NCBI GenBank assembly: GCA_029932425.1
Contig: JAOZQC010000286.1
Location: forward strand, 1-5,070
DNA from: Planctomycetota bacterium
GTDB taxonomy: Bacteria > Planctomycetota > JAJSAM01
DNA length: 5,070 nt
Direction: 5' to 3'
The notes beneath the pieces were generated by a model. The model did not search any database, had not been told where the DNA came from, and saw only the letters and a list, made by a program, of their open reading frames with translations. A program made the translations under genes and the position numbers. This document shows, one piece after another, positions 1 through 5,070 of the stretch (its first letter is position 1; every line of letters starts with the position of its first letter).

Positions 1-981
1 GACTACCTGCTCCTGCTGGCGGGGGGCTTCTGGCTCTGCCGGCGCTACGGAGCCGCGGCGGGCTGGATGTGGCTCACCGCCTTCCTCACCATCCGATTCG
101 CCTGGGACAACCTGAACCTCGGCCAGGTGAACCCCACGGTGATCCTCCTCGCCACGGCGGGGATCCACCTGGCGGAGACGGACCGGCCCGCCCGGGGCGG
201 TCTCCTCGCGGGCCTGGCCGCGGTGATCAAGTTCACCCCGCTCATCCTCCTTCCGGTGTTCGCGATCCGGCGGCGGTGGCGGGCGCTCGGTTTCTCCCTG
301 GCGGGGATCCTCCTCTTCGGTTTCCTCCTCCCCGCCGCCGTCCTCGGCCCGGGCCTGACGGTGCGGCTCACCCGGGCCATGTGGGAGAGGCAGGGGGGCA
401 AGCTCCTGGCCGAGCCGAGGCCGGCGGATGTCCCCGGGGAGTCCCTCCGGGCCATGAGCTTCCGGCTCCTGGGGCCCCTGCCCCTCCGGAAGCAGAGGCA
501 CCGGCTGGACGTTTCCCTGGGGCTTCTCACCGAGGACCAGGCCCTCGTCGCCTACCGGGTCCTGGCCGCGGCCCTCTTCCTGTGGCTCCTTCTTTTCGCC
601 GCCCGCCACCGCGGGGATCGGGAGGCGCCCCTGGTGTGGGGAGCGGCGCTGGCGGCGGCGCTCCTCCTCTCCCCCGAGTCCCGCCAGCCCCACTTCCTGG
701 CCCTGGCGCTCCCCTTCACGGCCCTGGTGATGCTCCTCGCCGCGCGGGGTCTCCGAGGAGGCCGGGCCCGCGCCGCGGCCGCGCTCGCCCTCAGTGCCTT
801 CGCCCTCGCCGCCCTCCCTTCCCGGAGCATCGCGGGCCCGAAAGCCATGCTCTTCTTCGCCGCCGTCTGCGCCACCGGCCTGGCCGCGCTGCTCCTCCTC
901 GCCGCCCTGGCCCTGGCGGCTCCCTTGGCCGCGGAGGATCCCTCCTCCGCCCGGCGGGAGGCCCGTTCCCCCGCGGGTTGA
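1..981 (+). CDS. Glycosyltransferase family 87 (DUF2029) membrane protein, 5'-truncated by the window edge
   Basis: The visible 326 codons encode the C-terminal part of a polytopic membrane protein; the frame is open from base 1 and stops with TGA at 979-981. GT87 enzymes are integral-membrane, polyprenyl-phosphate-sugar-dependent transferases (PimE-type mannosyltransferases are the known example) that build envelope glycolipids or polysaccharides. Seen here, numbering from the first visible codon: the conserved loop LGQVNP at 40-45, a following hydrophobic segment, the AAVIKFTPLILLPVF segment near 73-87 (the family's K-x-TP signature), a long extramembrane loop near 120-170 containing GESLRAMSFRLLG (equivalent to the family's NQSL region), and LLLSPESRQPHF at 221-232, matching the LSP...H element before the last helices. 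The tail is hydrophobic, then a charged, R-rich cytosolic-looking end. GT87 proteins are usually about 400 residues, so roughly 70-100 N-terminal residues, including the catalytic acidic residue of the first loop, lie outside the window. An internal ATG at 67 is unlikely to be the start. Family is fairly sure; sugar and acceptor are unknown. Confidence 0.82.
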   Translation, partial: DYLLLLAGGFWLCRRYGAAAGWMWLTAFLTIRFAWDNLNLGQVNPTVILLATAGIHLAETDRPARGGLLAGLAAVIKFTPLILLPVFAIRRRWRALGFSLAGILLFGFLLPAAVLGPGLTVRLTRAMWERQGGKLLAEPRPADVPGESLRAMSFRLLGPLPLRKQRHRLDVSLGLLTEDQALVAYRVLAAALFLWLLLFAARHRGDREAPLVWGAALAAALLLSPESRQPHFLALALPFTALVMLLAARGLRGGRARAAAALALSAFALAALPSRSIAGPKAMLFFAAVCATGLAALLLLAALALAAPLAAEDPSSARREARSPAG

Positions 982-1009
982 GGGGCCTCTCTCCCCGCCC
1001 GGGCGATAC

Positions 1010-1059
1010 CGGTTCCCGCCCCCCGGGGAAGGCCCGGCGATCCCCGCCGGGCGGAACCG
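1010..1059. terminator. Candidate bidirectional terminator: nested inverted repeats between convergent genes
   Basis: This lies between the stop of the plus-strand glycosyltransferase (981) and the stop of the minus-strand DUF4177 gene (1105). An outer arm CGGTTCCCGCC at 1010-1020 pairs with GGCGGAACCG at 1050-1059, giving 10 base pairs with one bulged C. Inside it, CCCGGCG at 1033-1039 and CGCCGGG at 1045-1051 make a perfect 7-base-pair hairpin with a 5-base loop; the two structures share bases 1050-1051 and so compete. There is no T-run on either side, so this is not a canonical intrinsic terminator. The convergent position is the main argument. Chance hairpins are common at this GC content. 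Confidence 0.38.
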
Positions 1060-1081
1060 TCGCGCGGAGCCGCACCGGAGC

Positions 1082-1096
1082 CCGCCCCGGGGGCGG
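1082..1096. repeat. Short perfect inverted repeat near the DUF4177 stop codon
   Basis: CCGCCCC at 1082-1088 and GGGGCGG at 1090-1096 are reverse complements separated by one base. The repeat lies 8 bases beyond the DUF4177 stop codon (on its strand). A real hairpin would open a few central pairs to form a loop. It could add to termination of the minus-strand transcript, but no T-run follows and it may be a by-product of base composition. Confidence 0.3.
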
Positions 1097-1104
1097 AGCC
1101 GGGT

Positions 1105-1302
1105 TCACGCGCTCTTCGTCTCCCGCTTCAGGAGGAACGAGACGGCGTCCGTGCGGCCGAAGGCCCGGGTGAGACGCAGGACCTTGTCCACCTGCCATCC
1201 CTCCCGCGCCAGGGCGTTCAGCTCCGCGAAGCACGAGTCGGGAAGCCGCGCCGTGAAGAAGCCTCGCGTTTTCACCTCGAGCTGCCGGTACTCCCATGCC
1301 AT
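1105..1302 (-). CDS. DUF4177-type small protein, 65 residues
   Basis: A 65-residue soluble protein with no signal peptide or membrane segment. It has the DUF4177 layout: an N-terminal beta strand MAWEYRQLEVKT (1-12), a helix with the hallmark LNALAREGWQVDKVLRL (28-44), where the EGW triplet is the family's most constant point, and a closing strand AVSFLLKRE (53-61). The family is widespread in bacteria and has no established biochemical role; the fold is thought to be a small alpha/beta unit. The start is fixed by a perfect Shine-Dalgarno sequence AGGAGGT six bases upstream of the ATG at 1302. It is the last gene of a possible three-gene minus-strand group, 70 bases after the PLDc_N-type gene, and faces the glycosyltransferase gene convergently. 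The family call rests on pattern recognition; no function is claimed. Confidence 0.8.
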   Translation of the reverse strand: MAWEYRQLEVKTRGFFTARLPDSCFAELNALAREGWQVDKVLRLTRAFGRTDAVSFLLKRETKSA

Positions 1303-1308
1303 GGTCCG

Positions 1309-1315
1309 ACCTCCT
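1309..1315 (-). promoter_or_regulatory. Strong Shine-Dalgarno site for the DUF4177 gene
   Basis: Read on the minus strand this is AGGAGGT, a full match to the anti-Shine-Dalgarno end of 16S rRNA, with a six-base spacer to the ATG at 1302. It settles the start codon and suggests efficient translation. It contrasts with the isomerase and priA starts, where no such site is visible. Confidence 0.85.
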
Positions 1316-1352
1316 CCCCCCGCGGCTCTCGTCCCCCTCCGGCCGGGAACCG

Positions 1353-1371
1353 CCCCGGCGCCGGCCCGGGG
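1353..1371. repeat. GC-rich hairpin just downstream of the PLDc_N-type gene
   Basis: CCCCGG at 1353-1358 and CCGGGG at 1366-1371 form a 6-base-pair stem with a 7-base loop; the overlapping CCGGCGCCGG at 1355-1364 is a perfect 10-base palindrome. It starts directly after the stop codon of the PLDc_N-type gene (on its strand) and lies before the DUF4177 ribosome binding site. It could attenuate or stabilise a shared transcript, but no T-run is present and composition alone could produce it. Confidence 0.3.
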
Positions 1372-1372
1372 A

Positions 1373-1594
1373 TCAGGCGCCGAAGGTCCGGATCCTCTGG
1401 GGCCTGCGGACCACGAGGTAGAGCAGGGCCCCGATCCAGTGAGCCAGGACGATGATGAGGATCCAGACGACCTTGTCGTTCCCCTCCGAGGGCTCCTTCG
1501 TGGCGCAGTCCACGAGCATCCAGATCCAGAGGACCGTGCCGAGAACGCCGAACACGAAGACGAGCAGCGGAAGCACGATGGCCACGATTGCCAT
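1373..1594 (-). CDS. PLDc_N-type small membrane protein, 73 residues, two transmembrane helices
   Basis: A 73-residue integral membrane protein. The first hydrophobic helix spans about residues 2-28 and ends in LWIWMLVDC. A short polar loop (about 31-41, CATKEPSEGNDK region) follows, then a second helix about 42-62 reading VWILIIVLAHWIGALLYLVVRR and a basic tail. This matches the PLDc_N (phospholipase D-nuclease N-terminal) domain, a two-helix hairpin found at the N-terminus of cardiolipin synthases and, as here, as free-standing small proteins. No HKD catalytic motif is present, so it is not itself a phospholipase; a membrane-anchor or accessory role is only inference. The ATG at 1594 is supported by AAGGA at 1602-1606 with a seven-base spacer. 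The basic C-terminus suggests that end faces the cytoplasm under the positive-inside rule. It sits 55 bases after the isomerase gene on the same strand. Confidence 0.8.
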   Translation of the reverse strand: MAIVAIVLPLLVFVFGVLGTVLWIWMLVDCATKEPSEGNDKVVWILIIVLAHWIGALLYLVVRRPQRIRTFGA

Positions 1595-1601
1595 TTCCTC
1601 G

Positions 1602-1606
1602 TCCTT
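1602..1606 (-). promoter_or_regulatory. Shine-Dalgarno site for the PLDc_N-type gene
   Basis: AAGGA on the minus strand, seven bases before the ATG at 1594, with a second purine run GAGGAA between it and the start. It supports the chosen start codon; there is no better in-frame start further upstream. Confidence 0.65.
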
Positions 1607-1649
1607 TCCGGCCCGCGTTTCTCATCGGGACACGCGGTCTTCGCCGGAT

Positions 1650-2534
1650 CTAGAGCCCCCTCGCGAACGACGCCCCGGCGGCCAGTTCCTCCGCGGAGTG
1701 CCGGGCGTGCACCTCCAGGACCCGGAGCATCCTCGAGGAGATACCCTCCCGGACCGCCGCCCATTCTACTTCGCCGCCGCCGGGCGGGAGGTGGTCCACG
1801 CCGCCCACCACGTCGTGAAGGTGGAGGCCCGCGCACCTCGGGCCGTGGCGGGCGAGCCAGGCCGCGGGGTCCGGGCCCCCGACCCTCCCCAGGAGGTGGG
1901 CGTGACCCGTGTCGTGCCAGTAGGCGACCCGCTTTCCCGCCGCGTCCTCGAGGAGCAGCTCCACCTCCTCGAGGTCCGGGATCTCGTGGAAGTGCAGCCG
2001 GTTCTCCAGCGCGAAGGTGACCTCCGGTTCCGCCCGGGTCAGCTCGAAGAGGCTCCGGGCGGCGGCGGCGAGGTGGCGGTCGCGGAGGGCGGCCCGCTCC
2101 GCCCGGGCGGCTTCCCGGTCTCCGGGGAGGGGGTCCCCCGCGGTCACCGCCGCGAGCCACGCCTCCTGGCGCTCCCGGGCGCGCTCCACCTCCACCTCTC
2201 CGAGATGGAGCACGATCACCTCCGCCCGGGCCTCGGCGGCGGCGGGAAGGGTGCCCAGCACGGAGGCCACCGCCCGCGCCCGCCGGGCCTCGTCGAGGGA
2301 GGCCAGGTCGCGGCTCGGGTCCCCGTCCGTCCAGGGGCCGGCGGTGAGGGGGGCGTGCACGGAGCGGCACCGGATCCGGAGGTCCCGGCAGAGGCGCCCG
2401 GCCTCCTCCCGATCCGGCGCGGCCCCCCGGGCCCGGAGCTCCACCGCCTCGTACCCGAGGGCGGCGAGCTCCCGCACCGCGGGACAGAGGGCGGCGTGGC
2501 GCCCGTGGTTCCAGGTGGTGCTCACGGCGAGCAT
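1650..2534 (-). CDS. Sugar phosphate isomerase/epimerase-like TIM-barrel protein (AP endonuclease family 2 fold), 294 residues
   Basis: A 294-residue cytosolic protein of the xylose isomerase-like TIM-barrel superfamily, which includes sugar isomerases, epimerases and endonuclease IV. The barrel strands appear in order: MLAVSTTW (1-8), YEAVELRA (28-35), IRCRSVHAPL (54-63), EVIVLHLGEVE (105-115), TFALENRLHF (173-182), VAYWHDTGHAH (203-213), CAGLHLHDVVGGVDHLPPGGGEVEW (234-258) and RVLEVHA (271-277). Likely metal and substrate residues are H60, H110, E177, D208, H211, H238/H240, D241 and E274. The HLPPG-G-x-x-x-W signature is typical of proteins annotated as sugar phosphate isomerase/epimerase. 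A charged, Arg/Ala-rich helical stretch lies at about 115-160. Length is normal for the family (about 250-300). The ATG at 2534 is chosen because strand 1 starts there; no Shine-Dalgarno site is visible upstream. It is the first gene of a possible minus-strand operon and diverges from priA. The exact substrate cannot be told. Confidence 0.85.
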   Translation of the reverse strand: MLAVSTTWNHGRHAALCPAVRELAALGYEAVELRARGAAPDREEAGRLCRDLRIRCRSVHAPLTAGPWTDGDPSRDLASLDEARRARAVASVLGTLPAAAEARAEVIVLHLGEVEVERARERQEAWLAAVTAGDPLPGDREAARAERAALRDRHLAAAARSLFELTRAEPEVTFALENRLHFHEIPDLEEVELLLEDAAGKRVAYWHDTGHAHLLGRVGGPDPAAWLARHGPRCAGLHLHDVVGGVDHLPPGGGEVEWAAVREGISSRMLRVLEVHARHSAEELAAGASFARGL

Positions 2535-2540
2535 CGGGAA

Positions 2541-2546
2541 AGTGTA
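2541..2546 (-). promoter_or_regulatory. Possible -10 element for a leaderless isomerase transcript
   Basis: On the minus strand the bases read TACACT, matching the TANNNT -10 pattern, and end six bases before the ATG at 2534. That spacing would place the transcription start at or next to the A of the ATG, giving a leaderless mRNA. The lack of a Shine-Dalgarno sequence fits this. The nearest -35-like string, TTCACC (2568-2573), is 21 bases away, which is too far, so support is weak. Confidence 0.3.
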
Positions 2547-2724
2547 TCCGAAGCCCGCTCGCCCCCCGGTGAAGTTGTTCCCCCCGCCCGGACGGTCCCC
2601 GCCTCGCGCCTCGGCCGGGGTACGAACGGGACCGACGAGACATCGCCCGGGAGCCCCCGCCTCGGGGACGACGCCCGCCGCCGGCCCGGGGCGGTTCGCG
2701 GCGGAAGACCGGCGGGGCGGGCCG

Positions 2725-2750
2725 GAAGCGGGGAGGAGAAGCGGGGAGGA
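2725..2750 (+). repeat. 13-base perfect tandem repeat, two copies
   Basis: GAAGCGGGGAGGA occurs at 2725-2737 and again, directly abutting, at 2738-2750. Both copies are followed by a G. It lies in the divergent region about 110-130 bases before priA. Paired direct repeats upstream of a gene can be regulator binding sites, but slippage in a purine-rich tract is just as likely. Confidence 0.6.
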
Positions 2751-2755
2751 GTCGT

Positions 2756-2790
2756 CCCCTCGGGGGTCGAAGAAGAGGGGCCCCGAGGGG
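2756..2790. repeat. 10-base-pair inverted repeat upstream of priA
   Basis: CCCCTCGGGG at 2756-2765 and CCCCGAGGGG at 2781-2790 are exact reverse complements separated by 15 bases. Each arm is also nearly self-complementary (CCCC..GGGG). It begins five bases after the tandem repeat and ends 68 bases before the priA start, so it could be an operator-like site or a leader hairpin of priA. There is no following T-run, so it is not a typical terminator. Confidence 0.5.
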
Positions 2791-2858
2791 GTGGGGGACG
2801 GGATCCGGCGAGAACCCTGCGTCCTCGCCGGGCGGGCGCGGTAGGCTTCCCTGCGGCC

Positions 2859-5070
2859 ATGGGAACGGATCTCGTCGAAGTCGCGCTTCCCCTGCCCGTC
2901 GACCGGACCTACACGTACCGGGTGCCGGAGGGCCTGGCGGAGGAGGCCGTCCCCGGGAGAAGGGTGCTCGTCCCCTTCGGGCGGCGGAAGGGGGTGCGGG
3001 GCTTCGTGGTGGGGCGCCCGGAAAGGACCTCGCTCACCGGCCTCAAGGAGGTGGAGGAGTTCCTCGACGACGGGCCGCTCCTCGGCCCCGACGTCCTCTC
3101 CCTCTGCCGCTTCACCGCCCGCTACTACGGATGCTCCCTGGGAGAGGCCCTGGACGCGGCGCTCCCCGCGGGGGTGAAGCACGGCCGCGAGGGCCGGAAC
3201 GTGGCCTGCGTGGAGCTCGCCGTCCCCCCGGAAGAGGCCCTCCGGATCGCGGAGGCGCTGCCGGAGTCGAGGGGGGCCCGGGCCCGCGTCCTCCGGTTCC
3301 TGGCCCGGGCGGAGGATCCGCTGCCCGTACCGGACCTCTGTCGGCGCGCGGGAACCTCCCGTTCTCCCGTGGACACGCTGGCCCGGGCCGGCCTCGTCCG
3401 GGTCCGGCGGCGCACCCTCCCCGCCGACCCCTTCGCGGGGATCGGCTCCGGAGGGGGCGCCGTCCCCGAGCTCACGGGGGAACAGGCCGCCGCCGTCCGG
3501 GAGATCGGCCGGGACGTCCGGGCCGGGCGGTTCGCGGTCTGGCTTCTCCACGGGATCACCGGCTCGGGGAAGACCGAGGTGTACCTCCGGGTCATCGAGG
3601 AGTGCATCGCCCGCGGCCGGCAGGCGGTGGTCCTCGTGCCCGAGATCTCCCTCACCCCGCAGACGGTGCGCCGGTTTCGCGCCCGGTTTCCCCGGGTGGC
3701 GGTGATGCACAGCGCCCAGGCGGAAGCCGAGCGCCGCGAGTGGTGGCGGGCCGTGAAGCGGGGGGAGGCGGACGTGGTGGTGGGTCCGCGGTCCGCGGTC
3801 TTCGCGCCCGTGCCCTCCCTCGGGTTCCTCGTGGTGGACGAGGAGCACGACACGTCCTTCAAGCAGGGCCGGACGCCGCGCTACCACGCCCGGGACCTCG
3901 CGGTGGTGCGGGCCCGGGAGGCGGGAGCGGTGGTGGTCCTGGGCTCCGCCACCCCCGCCCTCGAGACCTGGTGGAACGCCCGGACCGGGCGGTACGGGCT
4001 CCTCACCCTCTCCGCCCGGGTGGGGGGCGGGGAGCTGCCGCCCGTGGAGATCGTGGACATGGGCCGGGAGATGGCGGAGCGGAAGCGGTTCACCCACTTC
4101 TCGCGCCGATTGCGGGCGCTCATCCGCGAAGCGCTGGGCAGGGGCGAGCAGGTGATGCTCTTCCTGAACCGCCGCGGCTTCTCCACCCTGCTCCTGTGCA
4201 AGATGTGCGGGGAGAGCCTCCCCTGCGAGCGGTGCTCCGTCTCCCTCACCTACCACCAGGCCTCGGGGCGGGCCGTGTGCCATCTGTGCGGCTTCGAGCG
4301 GAGGGTCCCCCCCGAGTGTCCCCGCTGCGGCCAGCCGGGTCTCCTCCACCGGGGGTTCGGAACGGAGAAGGTCGAGGCGGAGATCGCCTCCCTCTATCCC
4401 GAGGCCCGGGTGGCCCGGATGGACTCCGACACCATGACCACGCGGGGAGCCTACGAGCGGGTGCTGGGCCGGGTGGGCCGGGGGGAAGTGGACATCCTCG
4501 TGGGGACCCAGATGATCGCCAAGGGCCTTCACTTCCCCAACGTCACCCTGGTGGGGGTCGTCGACGCCGACACCTCGCTCCGCTTGCCCGACTTCCGGGC
4601 CGCGGAGCGCACCTTCCAGCTCATCGCCCAGGTGGCGGGACGCACGGGCCGGGGAGAGAGGGGAGGCCGGGTGGTGGTCCAGACCTTCCGGCCGGACCAG
4701 CCCGCGCTGGTGGCCGCGGCCTCGCACGACTTCCTGGCCTTCGCGGAGGACGAGCTGCGCCACCGGGAAGCCCTCGGCTATCCCCCCTTCGGCCGCGTCC
4801 TCCTGGTGGTGGTGCAGGGGAAGAGGGAGAGCGGCGTCCGGGCCCGGGCCCGGGCGGTGGCCGAGCTCCTCCGGGAGGCTCTCGCCCCCGGCGAGGCCCG
4901 GGTCCTCGGCCCCGCCATCCCGCCCATCGAGAGGATCAAGGACCGGGCGCGGCGCCAGGTGGTGGTGATCGCCCGGTCCCCGGCGAGCATCGGCCGGGCG
5001 GTGTCGCTCCTCCGCCGGCAGCGCCGGGGCGGCCGGGGCACCGACGTCACCCTCGACGTGGATCCCACCT
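2859..5070 (+). CDS. priA: Primosomal protein N', replication restart helicase PriA (3' end cut by the window edge)
   Basis: PriA is a 3'-to-5' superfamily 2 DNA helicase that recognises stalled forks and D-loops and reloads the replicative helicase. The 737 visible codons cover nearly the whole protein (E. coli PriA is 732 residues); the last residues, TLDVDPT, match the usual C-terminal DVDP ending, so only a few are missing. Order: N-terminal DNA-binding domain (about 1-105, VALPLPVDRTYTYRVPEG), winged-helix region (about 120-200), Walker A GITGSGKTE at 232-240 with K238, motif Ia PEISLTPQT at 261-269, DEEH at 327-330, GSATP at 362-366, eight zinc-binding cysteines C447, C450, C456, C459, C474, C477, C487, C490, GFGTE at 499-503, GTQMIAKG at 549-556, and QVAGRTGRG at 591-599, then the C-terminal domain. 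All catalytic and zinc residues are intact. The ATG at 2859 is placed by the conserved N-terminus; no convincing Shine-Dalgarno site precedes it. A small oddity is Thr in the QVAGR-A-GR motif. Confidence 0.97.
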   Translation, partial: MGTDLVEVALPLPVDRTYTYRVPEGLAEEAVPGRRVLVPFGRRKGVRGFVVGRPERTSLTGLKEVEEFLDDGPLLGPDVLSLCRFTARYYGCSLGEALDAALPAGVKHGREGRNVACVELAVPPEEALRIAEALPESRGARARVLRFLARAEDPLPVPDLCRRAGTSRSPVDTLARAGLVRVRRRTLPADPFAGIGSGGGAVPELTGEQAAAVREIGRDVRAGRFAVWLLHGITGSGKTEVYLRVIEECIARGRQAVVLVPEISLTPQTVRRFRARFPRVAVMHSAQAEAERREWWRAVKRGEADVVVGPRSAVFAPVPSLGFLVVDEEHDTSFKQGRTPRYHARDLAVVRAREAGAVVVLGSATPALETWWNARTGRYGLLTLSARVGGGELPPVEIVDMGREMAERKRFTHFSRRLRALIREALGRGEQVMLFLNRRGFSTLLLCKMCGESLPCERCSVSLTYHQASGRAVCHLCGFERRVPPECPRCGQPGLLHRGFGTEKVEAEIASLYPEARVARMDSDTMTTRGAYERVLGRVGRGEVDILVGTQMIAKGLHFPNVTLVGVVDADTSLRLPDFRAAERTFQLIAQVAGRTGRGERGGRVVVQTFRPDQPALVAAASHDFLAFAEDELRHREALGYPPFGRVLLVVVQGKRESGVRARARAVAELLREALAPGEARVLGPAIPPIERIKDRARRQVVVIARSPASIGRAVSLLRRQRRGGRGTDVTLDVDPT

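Larger units (their letters stand above)
2535..2858. promoter_or_regulatory. Divergent intergenic region between the isomerase gene and priA
   Basis: This 324-base region separates two genes that point away from each other, so it should contain both promoters. It is extremely G/C-rich, with purine-rich tracts at about 2725-2800. A 13-base tandem repeat and a 10-base-pair inverted repeat are listed separately. No clear -35/-10 pair is visible for either gene, only TANNNT-type boxes close to each start. Open frames crossing the region in several frames look compositional, with no recognisable domain; I see no convincing small gene. Confidence 0.5.

Noticed and set aside
69..1172. Long plus-strand open frame overlapping the glycosyltransferase in another frame
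   Set aside because: Its product is Pro/Gly/Arg/His-rich with no domain, and it overlaps the real GT87 frame, which shows transmembrane helices and family motifs. It runs past the gene end into the convergent region only because stop codons are rare at this GC content.
794..2020. Plus-strand open frame of about 408 codons opposite the minus-strand small genes
   Set aside because: It is low-complexity Pro/Arg-rich and antisense to three genes with clear family motifs and, for two of them, good ribosome binding sites.
1105..2643. Possible 512-codon minus-strand fusion ending in the DUF4177 protein
   Set aside because: Only its last 65 codons resemble a real protein, and these have their own ATG with a perfect Shine-Dalgarno site. 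The upstream part is a shadow of the isomerase and PLDc_N-type genes.
2017..2844. Plus-strand open frame of 275 codons spanning the isomerase 3'-to-5' and the divergent region
   Set aside because: Its product is Arg/Ser/Ala-rich without a domain and is antisense to the isomerase. It ends by chance in a TAG 15 bases before priA.
2909..4249. Several minus-strand open frames inside priA
   Set aside because: They are antisense shadows: Arg/Ser/Thr-rich, with no domain and no ribosome binding pattern, while the plus strand carries the complete set of PriA motifs.
1..5070. CRISPR arrays, tRNAs, rRNAs, insertion sequences, toxin-antitoxin or phage genes
   Set aside because: No regularly spaced repeats, cloverleaf-like sequence, transposase motifs or phage-type proteins were seen on either strand.

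Overview
This window comes from a very GC-rich bacterium. Codon third positions are almost all G or C, and by eye about three quarters of all bases are G or C. No tRNA, rRNA, CRISPR array, insertion sequence or other mobile element is visible. The lineage cannot be fixed from the sequence alone. PriA here has intact helicase motifs (Walker A, DEEH box, QVAGRTGRG), which argues against Actinobacteria, whose PriA proteins are generally degenerate in those motifs. A GC-rich deltaproteobacterium-like, planctomycete-like or uncultivated lineage would fit, but that is inference.

Layout, left to right. (1) The window opens inside a plus-strand gene for a polytopic membrane glycosyltransferase of the GT87/DUF2029 type, which ends at 981. 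(2) A convergent intergenic stretch (982-1104) holds GC-rich inverted repeats that could stop transcription from both sides. (3) Three minus-strand genes follow, read right to left: a sugar phosphate isomerase/epimerase-like TIM barrel (2534 to 1650), a 73-residue two-helix membrane protein of the PLDc_N type (1594 to 1373), and a 65-residue DUF4177 protein (1302 to 1105). They have gaps of 55 and 70 bases and may form one operon. (4) A 324-base divergent intergenic region (2535-2858) should hold the promoters of the isomerase and of priA. It contains a 13-base tandem repeat and a 10-base-pair inverted repeat. (5) From 2859 to the right edge runs priA, the replication restart helicase, complete except for what are probably its last few residues.

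The genes do not form one evident pathway. PriA is a housekeeping DNA replication protein, the GT87 protein belongs to envelope glycan or glycolipid synthesis, and the three minus-strand genes are of unknown or only general function. The most striking coding signal is that priA is almost fully shadowed by a 1037-codon antisense open frame, a by-product of GC content that could mislead automatic annotation. I found no convincing evidence of a new biological system. The observations offered are modest: possible leaderless starts on both sides of the divergent region, paired intergenic repeats, a convergent terminator candidate, and a two-gene cassette of small uncharacterised proteins.
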